Shown: positions 9,725-17,569 of the stretch, piece after piece
Layout: each line of letters opens with the position of its first letter
Numbering within the stretch: the stretch's first letter is position 1
NCBI GenBank assembly: GCA_029960885.1
Contig: JASBVV010000015.1
Coordinates: 1-43,055 of the forward strand
Reading direction: 5' to 3'
DNA: 43,055 bases
Source: Kyrpidia sp.
Lineage (GTDB): Bacteria > Bacillota > Bacilli > Kyrpidiales > Kyrpidiaceae
The notes under the pieces: generated by a model
The model's input: only the letters and a program-made list of their open reading frames with translations
What the model was told of the DNA's origin: nothing
Database searches by the model: none
Made by a program: the position numbers and the translations under genes

Positions 9725-10706
9725 TAGGGGAGAATTTAGACGTAATCGACGGCTTCGGTGGACGCCCGGTATGCGGAATCTGTGGCGAGAGACCCGGCTT
9801 GAGGTCGATTCGCTGATGTATCCGCTGTTTGCTGTGCACGGCTCCGGTGTTCGGGAACCGATCTCGGCAATGCCGGGGCTGGAACACCTCAGTGTCGATG
9901 AATTGCGTCGGGAAGTTGTGGAGCTGGCGGAGCTCGGGGTGCGGTCGATCCTTTTGTTCGGGGTGCCGGCGCACAAGGATCCTTTGAGTTCCGAGGCTTA
10001 CGACCCGGACGGGATTGTCCAGCGGGCCGTTCGGGCGGTCAAAGAAGAGGTTCCCGACATGGTGGTGGCCACCGATGTCTGCCTTTGTCAATACAATCCC
10101 GCAGGCCATTGTGGCATCGTCCGGGACGGCGTGATTCTCAACGATGAAACCCTTCCGCTGTTGGCGAAGACCGCGGTGTCCCACGCGGCCGCCGGCGCGG
10201 ACCTGGTGGCGCCGTCCGATATGATGGACGGCCGGGTGAAAATGATCCGTGCCGCCCTGGATGAGCGTGGGTTCGAGCATGTGCCGGTGATGTCCTACGC
10301 GGTGAAATACGCTTCAGCTTTTTACGGTCCGTTTCGGGAAGCGGCCCATTCCTCCCCCCGGTTCGGGGACCGCAGGAGCCATCAGATGGATCCGCCCAAT
10401 CGCCGGGAGGCGATTCGCGAGGCCAAGAGCGACCTCGAAGAAGGGGCGGACGTGATCATGGTCAAACCGGCCATGGCGTATTTGGACATCATCCGGGACC
10501 TCCGGGAACGATTTGACGCCCCGTTGGCGGCTTACCAAGTCAGTGGCGAATATTCCATGATCAAGGCGGCGGGACGGATGGGATGGCTCGACGAGCGCGC
10601 GGCGGTGCTGGAGTCCCTGGTGGGTTTGCGCCGGGCGGGAGCGGACGTGATCATCACGTATTTCGCCAAGGAGGTCGCCCGCTGGGCCAGGGAAGGCATT
10701 CTGTAA
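9711..10706 (+). CDS. hemB: Delta-aminolevulinic acid dehydratase (porphobilinogen synthase)
   Basis: Condenses two 5-aminolevulinates to porphobilinogen. ATG 9711 gives 331 aa and overlaps the preceding stop by 14 bases, with GGAGGTG ten bases ahead. The active-site zinc cysteines are present: Cys124, Cys126 and Cys134 in a DVCLCQY...GHCG arrangement, so this is a zinc-type rather than magnesium-only enzyme. Schiff-base lysines are Lys199 (SYAVKYAS) and Lys252 (MVKPAMAY). The N-terminal arm is rich in arginine, as is common for the octamer-forming arm. Confidence 0.97.
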   Translation: MGENDRGEFRRNRRLRWTPGMRNLWRETRLEVDSLMYPLFAVHGSGVREPISAMPGLEHLSVDELRREVVELAELGVRSILLFGVPAHKDPLSSEAYDPDGIVQRAVRAVKEEVPDMVVATDVCLCQYNPAGHCGIVRDGVILNDETLPLLAKTAVSHAAAGADLVAPSDMMDGRVKMIRAALDERGFEHVPVMSYAVKYASAFYGPFREAAHSSPRFGDRRSHQMDPPNRREAIREAKSDLEEGADVIMVKPAMAYLDIIRDLRERFDAPLAAYQVSGEYSMIKAAGRMGWLDERAAVLESLVGLRRAGADVIITYFAKEVARWAREGIL

Positions 10707-10718
10707 GGAGGTGTCGGC

Positions 10719-11780
10719 ATGGCGAAATTTGAAATGGACGAATTGGACCGGGAGCTGCTCAACATTATCCAGTCGGCGTTTCCTTTGGAACTCGAGCCTT
10801 TTCGGGTGTTGGGCGAGCGGTTGGGTATGGATGAGGTGGAGATCCTCCGTCGCATCCAAAGGCTCAAGGGGCGAGTCATCCGGCAAATATCGGCGATTTT
10901 CGATACGCGAAGCCTCGGATACCGGTCCAGTTTGGTGGCCGCCCGTGTGGCCCCCGCCCGGATCGAGGAAGCGGCCCGGGTGTTTAATGAACACCCCGGG
11001 GTGACGCACAATTATCGGCGCAATCACGAGTTCAACCTCTGGTTTACCCTGGCGGTGCCGCCGAACAGCCGGATCGGACTGGAGCGAACGGTGGAGCTGC
11101 TGGGGGAGCTGGCGGGGGTGGAGTCGATCCGCATGCTGCCGACCCTTCGTCTGTTCAAAATCGGCGTGGAACTGGACGTCACCGGGAAAAAGGACGTGAC
11201 GCGAAAATCGGCCAAGCCGGCGTACAGTGACCGGGATCGGGAGTCCCAGTTCGCCGAGCCCCTGGCCGAAGATGACCGGAGGCTGATCCGGGAACTGCAG
11301 AAGGATCTCCCGCTCGTTTCGCGGCCGTTTGATTCGGCGGCGTCCGCCCTGGGGATGGAGACCGAGCAGGTGCTGGCCGGCGCGAGGAAATTCTTGGAGC
11401 GCAAACAGATGCGCCGGTTTGCCGCGGTGCTTCACCATCGGGAGGCGGGATTCCGGGCCAATGCCATGGGAGTCTGGGCGGTCCCCGCCGACCGGGTGGA
11501 CGAAGTGGGGCCGAAGATGGCTTCCTATGCGGCGGTGAGCCATTGTTATCTGCGGCCGACTTACGAAGATTGGCCGTACAACATTTTCACCATGGTTCAC
11601 GGGCGAACGGTGAAGGAGTGTGAAGCGGTGCTCGGCGCCATCGCCGAGGAGACCGGGGTCCGGGAGATGCGGGCGCTGTACTCCACGAAGGAATACAAGA
11701 AAACCCGGGTGCAATACTTTACTCCGGACATGGACGCTTGGGAAGAGAAATATCTCCCCCGGGTCGGTCTCGGGGCGTAG
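10719..11780 (+). CDS. Fused siroheme decarboxylase (AhbA-AhbB / NirDL type)
   Basis: 353 aa made of two Lrp/AsnC-like halves, each with a winged-helix start and a RAM-like domain. The first half (about 1-165) carries the signature [14 protein letters not shown]; the second (about 190-353) carries [17 protein letters not shown] followed by MVHG. These match siroheme decarboxylases, which remove the C12 and C18 acetate carboxyls of siroheme to give didecarboxysiroheme, a precursor of heme (Ahb route) or heme d1 (Nir route). Family knowledge says these proteins are enzymes, not regulators, despite the fold; AhbA and AhbB are normally separate subunits. ATG 10719 has AAGGAGGTG. Lying between hemB and hemL with CobA and SirC domains upstream supports the role. 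No AhbC/NirJ radical-SAM gene is in the window. Confidence 0.85.
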   Translation: MAKFEMDELDRELLNIIQSAFPLELEPFRVLGERLGMDEVEILRRIQRLKGRVIRQISAIFDTRSLGYRSSLVAARVAPARIEEAARVFNEHPGVTHNYRRNHEFNLWFTLAVPPNSRIGLERTVELLGELAGVESIRMLPTLRLFKIGVELDVTGKKDVTRKSAKPAYSDRDRESQFAEPLAEDDRRLIRELQKDLPLVSRPFDSAASALGMETEQVLAGARKFLERKQMRRFAAVLHHREAGFRANAMGVWAVPADRVDEVGPKMASYAAVSHCYLRPTYEDWPYNIFTMVHGRTVKECEAVLGAIAEETGVREMRALYSTKEYKKTRVQYFTPDMDAWEEKYLPRVGLGA

Positions 11781-11791
11781 GAGGCGGTCGG

Positions 11792-13078
11792 ATGTTTCGG
11801 GGAACCGAGCGGTCGCGGCGGGCGTACGAGGCGGCTCTCCACGTCATGCCCGGGGGGGTGAACAGCCCGGTCCGGGCTTTCCGCGCCGTGGAAGGGACGC
11901 CGGTGTTTATCGCCGAAGGGCGGGGGAGTCATCTCGTCGACATCGACGGAAACGAATACATCGATTATTGCCTGTCCTGGGGTCCTTTGATTCTCGGCCA
12001 TGCGCATCCGGACGTGGTGAGGGCCGTCGCCGAGGCGGCCTCCCGGGGCACCAGTTTTGGTGCGCCGACTCTCCCGGAGACGGAGTTGGCGGAGAGGGTG
12101 TGCCGGCTCATTCCGTCGGTGGAGGTGGTGCGCATGGTCAATTCGGGCACCGAAGCGACCATGAGTGCTCTTCGGGTGGCCCGGGCGTACACCGGCCGGG
12201 ACCGGGTGGTGAAATTCACCGGGTGCTATCACGGCCACGGGGACAGTTTTCTCGTCAAGGCCGGTTCCGGGGTGGCCACCCTCGGGTTGCCGGACAGTCC
12301 CGGGGTGCCCGAGGGCGTGACGGCCAACACGATGGCTCTCCCGTACAACGATCTCGAGGCCGTGCGGGATGCGTTCGCCCGGGTCGGTGAGCAGATTGCC
12401 GCGGTCATCGTGGAACCGGTGCCCGGCAACATGGGCTTGGTGCTTCCCTTGCCGGGATTTCTCGAAGGGTTGCGGGAGATTACCCGGGAGTACGGCGCAC
12501 TGTTGATCTTCGATGAAGTCATGACCGGGTTCCGGGTGGCATTGGGGGGAGCCCAGCAGCGGTTCGGCATCGACCCGGATTTGACCACTTTCGGCAAAGT
12601 CATCGGTGGAGGTCTGCCCGTCGGGGCGTTCGGGGGAAAACGAAAGATCATGGAACGGGTGGCGCCGGCCGGTCCGGTGTATCAGGCGGGGACGCTCTCG
12701 GGCAATCCGCTGGCCATGGCGGCGGGACTGGCGACGCTTTCCCATTTGGACAACGAGGTGTATCTGCGGTTCGAGGAGATGGGCAGGCGGCTGGTGGACG
12801 GCTTTGTTGAAGCGGCCAGGGAAACCGGGGTTCCGGTCTATTCGGCGGCGATCGGTTCCATGTACGGATTGTATTTCAGCGAAGAACCGGTGGTGGATTA
12901 CGAGTCGGCGAAGCGGGCCGATACCAAGCGGTTTGCCAAGTACCACCGATTGATGTTGGAAAGAGGGGTTTATCTGCCTCCGGCTCAGTTGGAAGCGCGC
13001 TTTTTGTGCACGGCCCATACCGACCAAGACCTGGATCATACCCTGCAAGCTCACCGGGATGCGTTGCGACAGTTGTAA
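11792..13078 (+). CDS. hemL: Glutamate-1-semialdehyde 2,1-aminomutase
   Basis: PLP enzyme that converts glutamate-1-semialdehyde to 5-aminolevulinate, completing the C5 route started by HemA. ATG 11792 behind TAGGAGGCGG gives 428 aa. Conserved: NSPVRAF near the N-terminus, [21 protein letters not shown], and the PLP lysine Lys269 in [18 protein letters not shown]. It is the last gene of the hem operon, as in B. subtilis; a hairpin and then a sigma-E-like promoter separate it from spoVID. Confidence 0.98.
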   Translation: MFRGTERSRRAYEAALHVMPGGVNSPVRAFRAVEGTPVFIAEGRGSHLVDIDGNEYIDYCLSWGPLILGHAHPDVVRAVAEAASRGTSFGAPTLPETELAERVCRLIPSVEVVRMVNSGTEATMSALRVARAYTGRDRVVKFTGCYHGHGDSFLVKAGSGVATLGLPDSPGVPEGVTANTMALPYNDLEAVRDAFARVGEQIAAVIVEPVPGNMGLVLPLPGFLEGLREITREYGALLIFDEVMTGFRVALGGAQQRFGIDPDLTTFGKVIGGGLPVGAFGGKRKIMERVAPAGPVYQAGTLSGNPLAMAAGLATLSHLDNEVYLRFEEMGRRLVDGFVEAARETGVPVYSAAIGSMYGLYFSEEPVVDYESAKRADTKRFAKYHRLMLERGVYLPPAQLEARFLCTAHTDQDLDHTLQAHRDALRQL

Positions 13079-13110
13079 CGGGCCGTGTCCGCAGGGGATA
13101 CTCCAAGGGG

Positions 13111-13156
13111 AAAGGCGGAACATCCGTGTCGTTCGACCCGGCGGTGCTCCGCCTTT
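13111..13156 (+). terminator. Possible terminator of the hem operon
   Basis: Nine-bp perfect stem AAAGGCGGA (13111-13119) with TCCGCCTTT (13148-13156), but the loop is 28 bases long and the T tract is short (TTTGTTG). Its position between hemL and spoVID fits. Confidence 0.45.
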
Positions 13157-13181
13157 GTTGCGTTCTCCGGACGAATCGGCG

Positions 13182-13211
13182 GTCATAGGACATTCTCCCT
13201 GCTCATAGTTC
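13182..13211 (+). promoter_or_regulatory. Sigma-E-like promoter of spoVID
   Basis: GTCATAGG (13182-13189) and CATAGTTC (13204-13211) are separated by exactly 14 bases, close to the mother-cell sigma-E pattern GTCATATT - 14 - CATACANT. spoVID is sigma-E dependent in B. subtilis, which agrees. Confidence 0.5.
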
Positions 13212-13291
13212 TAAAGAGAACAGACTCCCCGCGCGCGCGCCGCTCGGGGCGACCGCGAACGGCTTGCGGTCGATGAAGGGAGGGCACCGGG

Positions 13292-14527
13292 GTGCGGGAA
13301 GGGAAACGGCAGCGGACCATACAGGTTCGTGTCGACCGCCAGTGCGAAATCCCGGAACTTCAGGGAGATGAATCTTTGGAAGATATGACTCTGGCCACGG
13401 AGATCGCCTCCTTCACCCGGGAGGGGGACGTGTACGTTCTGGAAGGATATATTGAGATCATCGGCTATGCGGCTCCTCCGGAGGACGGCCGGGGAGATGG
13501 GTGGACCCGGCCCGGGGGTTTCTTGTTCGATGCCGTGACCGGCCAGGGAAGCCTGAAACGGATTCAGGAGAGGCTACCGTATCAATTGCGGGTCAGGGCG
13601 GAGGATCAGGAAGAAGAGGTTCTTCACGTCAAGACGAAATTGGGGTCCTGGGATGCCCACGTCTTGGGGGCGGGATCGTTGCATCTGCGGGCCGATTTGA
13701 TCGTGGAGGGCTTCTCGGCGACGGGGTATTATTTTCGCTGCGGCGATCAGGAAGAGGGTTTTTGGCCGGGAATCGGTTTGGGCGAGCTCTCCGCGGCGGA
13801 CGGGGACGGGGATTCCGGGGAGGCGAATCTTCAAGGATGCTCCGGAGATCCCGATGGTGACCTTCCCTCGTTTCAGTTTGAAGCCGGGCAGGATCCGCTC
13901 AGTTCCCCGGCCGGGCTGCCGGGTGACCAGACCGGACGGCCCGGTGGGATGCCGGCGTCGCTCGAACCGCATATCGAGTCTGCTGCATGGGTGTCCGGCG
14001 ATCCGGAACGGGACGCCGAGTTGGGAGTGACAACCGAGTCGACGGGCGGAGGGGGGACCGTCGATGGGATGGGGGCCAAGGAGGCTGGAGAAGCGGACGA
14101 TGGCACAGGTGCCGCTCACGGGATCGAAGCGGGTGCTCGGGAAGCCCTGGGCGAAGGGGTCTCCGGTGAACCGGGGGCTGAAAATCCGCCCGAAGAGGCG
14201 GTTCCGACCGGGGGCGAAGAAGCGGGAGAGTCGCCGGATGTGCCGGGTTCTTCGATCGAGCCGGAGGAAGAAGACCGGGCGGCCGTGGCCGCCGTGCGCG
14301 CGGGGCAGGAACGTGCGGATGCGTTTGCATGGTCAAAGCTGTACAGCCGGACGGAAGGGCCCGGCAGTGCGACACTGACGTTTCGCCAGGTTCAAGAAGA
14401 AGAGAGTTTGGTGAGCATCGCGGAAGAGTATCGGGTGTCGGTGGGAGAGTTGATGCGTCTGAACGGATTGTCCCAGGAGGCGGTGCACGCCGGCCAGTGG
14501 CTGGTGGTGCCCGGGCGCCGGACATGA
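13292..14527 (+). CDS. spoVID: SpoVID-like spore coat morphogenetic protein with C-terminal LysM
   Basis: 411 aa. The N-terminal domain (about 1-165) resembles the SpoVID beta-rich domain (VRVDRQCEIPEL...YVLEGYIEIIGYA), followed by a long low-complexity acidic/glycine/proline region (about 165-355) and a C-terminal LysM (about 362-410, LVSIAEEYRVSVGELMRLNG). In B. subtilis SpoVID works in the mother cell to encase the spore in coat, interacting with SafA, and sits between hemL and ysxE exactly as here. GTG 13292 follows GAAGGGAGGG. The linker is poorly conserved and unusually rich in E, G and D. Its stop overlaps the next start (ATGA). Confidence 0.85.
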   Translation: MREGKRQRTIQVRVDRQCEIPELQGDESLEDMTLATEIASFTREGDVYVLEGYIEIIGYAAPPEDGRGDGWTRPGGFLFDAVTGQGSLKRIQERLPYQLRVRAEDQEEEVLHVKTKLGSWDAHVLGAGSLHLRADLIVEGFSATGYYFRCGDQEEGFWPGIGLGELSAADGDGDSGEANLQGCSGDPDGDLPSFQFEAGQDPLSSPAGLPGDQTGRPGGMPASLEPHIESAAWVSGDPERDAELGVTTESTGGGGTVDGMGAKEAGEADDGTGAAHGIEAGAREALGEGVSGEPGAENPPEEAVPTGGEEAGESPDVPGSSIEPEEEDRAAVAAVRAGQERADAFAWSKLYSRTEGPGSATLTFRQVQEEESLVSIAEEYRVSVGELMRLNGLSQEAVHAGQWLVVPGRRT

Positions 14528-15456
14528 TTCGGATAGAATCATTGTTGGAGCGGCTGAACTGGTGGTACGGTTTGGCCGATCCGATTCCGGAGGCACAGGA
14601 CGGCGAAGGGGTCTGGCTTCGGGAGGGAGAGCGGCGCTATCTGCTCCTTGGGGAGTCTTCCACACACGCGGTGATGTGGCGGATCGAAACGATACGGGCT
14701 TTGGAATATGAGGGCCTGTGTGCGCTCCCCCGGCCTCTGGCGGTGCCGGGCGGTGCGCCGTGGGTCGAGCTGGAGGGACACGTGTACAGTCTGTGGATGC
14801 CCGGGGAGCCCGGGGCAAGGCCTCAGCGGGATGGCCGATCCCTGGCCGAATTCACGCGGATTCTGGGACGGGTGTTGGTCCGGAAGCCGCTGAAGGATCG
14901 TTACCCGGTTCGTTACGGTACGTGGGTGGCGAGTTTTCGGCGGAGCCTTTCATTGCTCCATCCGGTGCGGGATGCGGGAACAGGGGCGGACCCGGACGTG
15001 TTGGCCGCGTTTTTCGAGGAAGGGGAGCGGGCGATGGAGATGCTGGCGGAGAGCGGCTATCGGGCATGGTCCGAACGGGCTCGGGAACGGCAGCTTGCCT
15101 GTTGTGGCCGGTGGCGGGCCGAAGCGGTCGATCGCCTGTGGGAAGACCCCGGATTTTTGCGGCGGGTTGTCGGCGACTTACCCCTTTACGATGTGGCCAC
15201 CATGGCCGAAAACCTCATGGCCGACCGGGAGGAGGCCGAGATGGAGTCGTTCCTTACCGCCCTGTGGGAAAGGTGGACCCGGGACGGTTGGTCGCCCGGG
15301 GACCTTCGGACGGCGTGGCGGATCATCGCGGCGTATCTGCGCTTTCCCCACAGATGGCCTTTGGCTCGCACGGACCTTGGGGGATTGGATCGATATGCGG
15401 ATGCCTGGTTTAAAGGGTTGAGGAGATTACAGAATATGGAATCCGCCTTATGGTAG
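14524..15456 (+). CDS. ysxE: YsxE-like protein (CotS/YsxE spore-coat kinase-fold family)
   Basis: 310 aa, starting at ATG 14524 inside the spoVID stop (ATGA coupling). It looks like a degenerate aminoglycoside-phosphotransferase/CotS-type fold: N-lobe-like strands ending in HVYSLWMPGEPG, then a helical second half. I see no intact HGD catalytic loop, so enzymatic activity is doubtful. The assignment rests mainly on position between spoVID and valS, where B. subtilis has ysxE, and on size. It is probably expressed with spoVID in the mother cell. Confidence 0.6.
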   Translation: MIRIESLLERLNWWYGLADPIPEAQDGEGVWLREGERRYLLLGESSTHAVMWRIETIRALEYEGLCALPRPLAVPGGAPWVELEGHVYSLWMPGEPGARPQRDGRSLAEFTRILGRVLVRKPLKDRYPVRYGTWVASFRRSLSLLHPVRDAGTGADPDVLAAFFEEGERAMEMLAESGYRAWSERARERQLACCGRWRAEAVDRLWEDPGFLRRVVGDLPLYDVATMAENLMADREEAEMESFLTALWERWTRDGWSPGDLRTAWRIIAAYLRFPHRWPLARTDLGGLDRYADAWFKGLRRLQNMESALW

Positions 15457-15467
15457 GAGGGGAGCCC

Positions 15468-16709
15468 ATGGAGTGCGAAGAGAGCGCCCCCCGGGAACGT
15501 GAAACCTTCCGGCGCTGGCTGGAGCGTGTGTACGGTTGGCCTCCCGTCGCCTGGGAGTCTATTACAGCCATCGAGGATGACGATCCGGAGGGAGCCCCGC
15601 AGCGGGGCGGGCTTTTTCGCATACGACATCTTGTACACAACATGGAAGTTCATGTGTTCTCGGACCCGGGTTGCGGTGCGTATGTGACTCGGATTGTTCA
15701 GTTTGCCTCGGATCGAGGCTATCCGGTGAGCCCCTATCTTCCCGGGGGAGACGGGGCGAGGGTCATGGTGTGGGAAGGCCGCGCGGCGGCCGTCTGTCGC
15801 ACCTGGGGCTGCCCGGCTCCGGCGCCGGTCCACCGGAATCTCAAATCATTGTTTTCTCATCTGGCCTGGTGGCACCGCGTCGCCCGGGGCCCGACTCCGG
15901 CGTGGCCCCGTACGGTCGCTCCCCTGCCCGAACATCTTGCGGGGCGGTGGCGTCGCTGGATCGACGGGGCTCCCGAACGGTACCGGGAGGTTCTGGTTCG
16001 GGTTTTTGTTGCGTGGCAGTCTTGGATATCCGATTGGGATATCAGACAGGTTTGGTGCAGAGGAACTGCGGAAGGGACGGTGGTCTCGGCGTTCCGTCGG
16101 GTCGACGACTGGGCGGATCTCGGAGAAGGGACGTGGTGGTTGCGGCGGGCGTGGCGGTGTCGGCCCGGCGCCGCGTGGGAAGACGCGGCCGGTCTCATGA
16201 TTCGTTACGGATTCGACCCGGCGGATCCCCGCCGGTGGGAAACGTGGCTTCAGGGGTATCGGGAGGTCTCCTCCTTTCCGGACGAGTGGAAGAGAGGCAT
16301 CGCGGCCCTCATGTGGAGTCCGGAATGGCGCCTGGAAGAGGAGTGGATGGATGCGGCGGCTCGGTGGAGCCGCCGTATACAACAAGCGGCGTCTCACGCC
16401 GAGTGGTTTGAGCCAGGTGAGCGGCAGGCGCGGGCGTGGCGCAGATGGGCGGATCGCGTCCAGCGGACTCTGGGCCGCGACCCGGCCGTGCTGGCCGACC
16501 TTCCGGTCCGGTCCCGGAGCGGCGACCGAAGGCGCCGGTCCGTCGCGACGGTGGAACTGGCCGCGCGGCACGCTCCGACCTCTCGGCTTTCGGTGAGGCG
16601 AGGTTCCCAAAGGAGCCGGGTTGGGGAGCACCCGTGGTTGTCCCTGGCGGATCCGGCTCTCTCACCGGCCGGCGAACATCGCGACGAGCACGACGAACAA
16701 CATCATTAA
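15468..16709 (+). CDS. Uncharacterised Trp/Arg-rich protein, possibly a diverged YsxE paralogue
   Basis: 413 aa from ATG 15468 behind TAGGAGGGGAG, 11 bases after the previous stop. I do not recognise a catalytic motif. The first 140 residues have a kinase-N-lobe-like arrangement resembling the preceding gene (HLVHNMEVHVFSD ... YPVSPYLPGGDGARVMVWEG), so an old duplication of a coat-kinase-like gene is plausible. It is strikingly rich in tryptophan and arginine. The last 70 or so residues are basic and look unstructured. The last 48 bases overlap the convergent small membrane-protein gene on the other strand. Confidence 0.6.
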   Translation: MECEESAPRERETFRRWLERVYGWPPVAWESITAIEDDDPEGAPQRGGLFRIRHLVHNMEVHVFSDPGCGAYVTRIVQFASDRGYPVSPYLPGGDGARVMVWEGRAAAVCRTWGCPAPAPVHRNLKSLFSHLAWWHRVARGPTPAWPRTVAPLPEHLAGRWRRWIDGAPERYREVLVRVFVAWQSWISDWDIRQVWCRGTAEGTVVSAFRRVDDWADLGEGTWWLRRAWRCRPGAAWEDAAGLMIRYGFDPADPRRWETWLQGYREVSSFPDEWKRGIAALMWSPEWRLEEEWMDAAARWSRRIQQAASHAEWFEPGERQARAWRRWADRVQRTLGRDPAVLADLPVRSRSGDRRRRSVATVELAARHAPTSRLSVRRGSQRSRVGEHPWLSLADPALSPAGEHRDEHDEQHH

Positions 16710-16823
16710 AATAAACATGTCCAGAGCGTTCGGGTACAGCATCGCCCGCAGAAACAGCAGTCCGATGGCACTGAGGAGCAGCAATTTCACGATGTTGACG
16801 ATGTCGTGAAGGAATTTGGGCAC
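16662..16823 (-). CDS. Small (53-aa) membrane protein
   Basis: On the minus strand GTG 16823 is preceded at seven bases by GAGGAGGT. The 53-aa product has a short amphipathic start (MPKFLHDIVNIVK) and two hydrophobic helices, roughly 14-30 and 35-51. No family recognised. It converges with the 413-aa gene, overlapping its 3' end by 48 bases. A longer frame exists upstream, but only this start has a ribosome site and the upstream part has no coding look. Confidence 0.6.
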   Translation of the reverse strand: MPKFLHDIVNIVKLLLLSAIGLLFLRAMLYPNALDMFILMMLFVVLVAMFAGR

Positions 16824-16905
16824 GGGCACCACCTCCTCAATGGGCTTCTCTCCATCGGCGGCGGTCCCTCTATACCTATGCGAATGCGGTGGGTGGGGTT
16901 CGAGT

Positions 16906-16944
16906 CCGGCAACTCCCCGACGGGAGAGTGCCGGGCCGTTTTTT
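16906..16944 (+). terminator. Imperfect terminator-like hairpin
   Basis: CCGGC (16906-16910) pairs with GCCGG (16930-16934) and CTCCC with GGGAG inside it, followed by GCCG and six T (16939-16944). It could end + strand transcripts from the spoVID-ysxE cluster before the next promoter. Confidence 0.45.
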
Positions 16945-16979
16945 GCCCGCTCAAAGGAATGGGGAGGCGGCACAAAACA

Positions 16980-16988
16980 TGGTATGAT
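16980..16988 (+). promoter_or_regulatory. Extended -10 promoter for the 145-aa membrane protein
   Basis: TGGTATGAT (TG 16980-16981, TATGAT 16983-16988). No good -35. It lies 58 bases before the GTG at 17046. Confidence 0.45.
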
Positions 16989-17045
16989 GTACGAAGGTGT
17001 ACGGTTGGGATGGCCCCGTGCGGGGGATGGAGGGGAGATATTGAG

Positions 17046-17483
17046 GTGGAGCCGGTGAAAGACGGGTTTTCTTGGGGGATGGGATTGGGGGTGGTGGGCG
17101 CCGCCGTCGCGGCGTTAAAGGGTGACTGGTATCCGGCTATATTGCCTATCGCCGTGATCGTGGCGATCAACGGGGCGGTTCGCCGTGCGTCCGGCCGTCC
17201 CGAGTGGAACGGCGCCCTCGCCGGAGCGGTCGCGGGAATCCTCACCATGGGGGTTTATGCGGCCGTACATGGGGGAACGCTGTTGACCGGGGCCGGCTCG
17301 ATCTCCCCGGCCCTTCCGCAGTTTCTTTTGGAGCAACTGTTTCTTATGGCCGCGGTTGTCGCAGTCGGCACATGGTTGACGGTACGGGCTCGGCGATTCG
17401 CCGAGGAACAGCGGCGCCGGCGCCGGGAGACTCGCCGAGCCGAGCGGAATGCCCGGCGGCGTCACAAAAAGAAGAAAAAGTAA
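17046..17483 (+). CDS. Uncharacterised membrane protein with polybasic C-tail
   Basis: 145 aa from GTG 17046 (GGGGAG eight bases ahead); GTG 17055 with GAGGTGG is an equally possible start. Four hydrophobic stretches: about 8-24, 29-47, 56-74 and 88-112. The rest is a strongly basic tail of arginines ending in KKKKK. No family recognised. It sits between the ysxE cluster and valS; valS has its own promoter starting 18 bases after this stop. Confidence 0.7.
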   Translation: MEPVKDGFSWGMGLGVVGAAVAALKGDWYPAILPIAVIVAINGAVRRASGRPEWNGALAGAVAGILTMGVYAAVHGGTLLTGAGSISPALPQFLLEQLFLMAAVVAVGTWLTVRARRFAEEQRRRRRETRRAERNARRRHKKKKK

Positions 17484-17500
17484 CATGCATCCGACACAAT

Positions 17501-17530
17501 TTGACAAGGCGGGTCCGCCGTGTTTATGAT
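17501..17530 (+). promoter_or_regulatory. Sigma-A promoter of valS
   Basis: Perfect -35 TTGACA (17501-17506), -10 TATGAT (17525-17530), 18-bp spacer containing the inverted repeat GGCGG-GT-CCGCC (17508-17519). The predicted start near 17537 leaves only about 33 bases of leader, so there is no T-box leader of the kind B. subtilis valS carries. Confidence 0.75.
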
Positions 17531-17569
17531 ACGGGAGATATGGAATTTGTGGCAGTTGGAGGGACGGCG

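Noticed and set aside
16869-16880. Sporulation-type -10 (GCATAGGTATA on the - strand) for the 53-aa membrane protein
   Set aside because: No matching -35 for sigma-E, sigma-F/G or sigma-K at proper spacing.
16895-16912. GGGGTTCGAGTCC resembling a tRNA T-arm
   Set aside because: The flanking five bases do not pair as a T-stem and no anticodon or acceptor arm is nearby; chance similarity.
17484-17569. T-box leader before valS
   Set aside because: Only 86 bases separate valS from the previous gene and a full sigma-A promoter occupies the middle, leaving too little RNA for a T-box.
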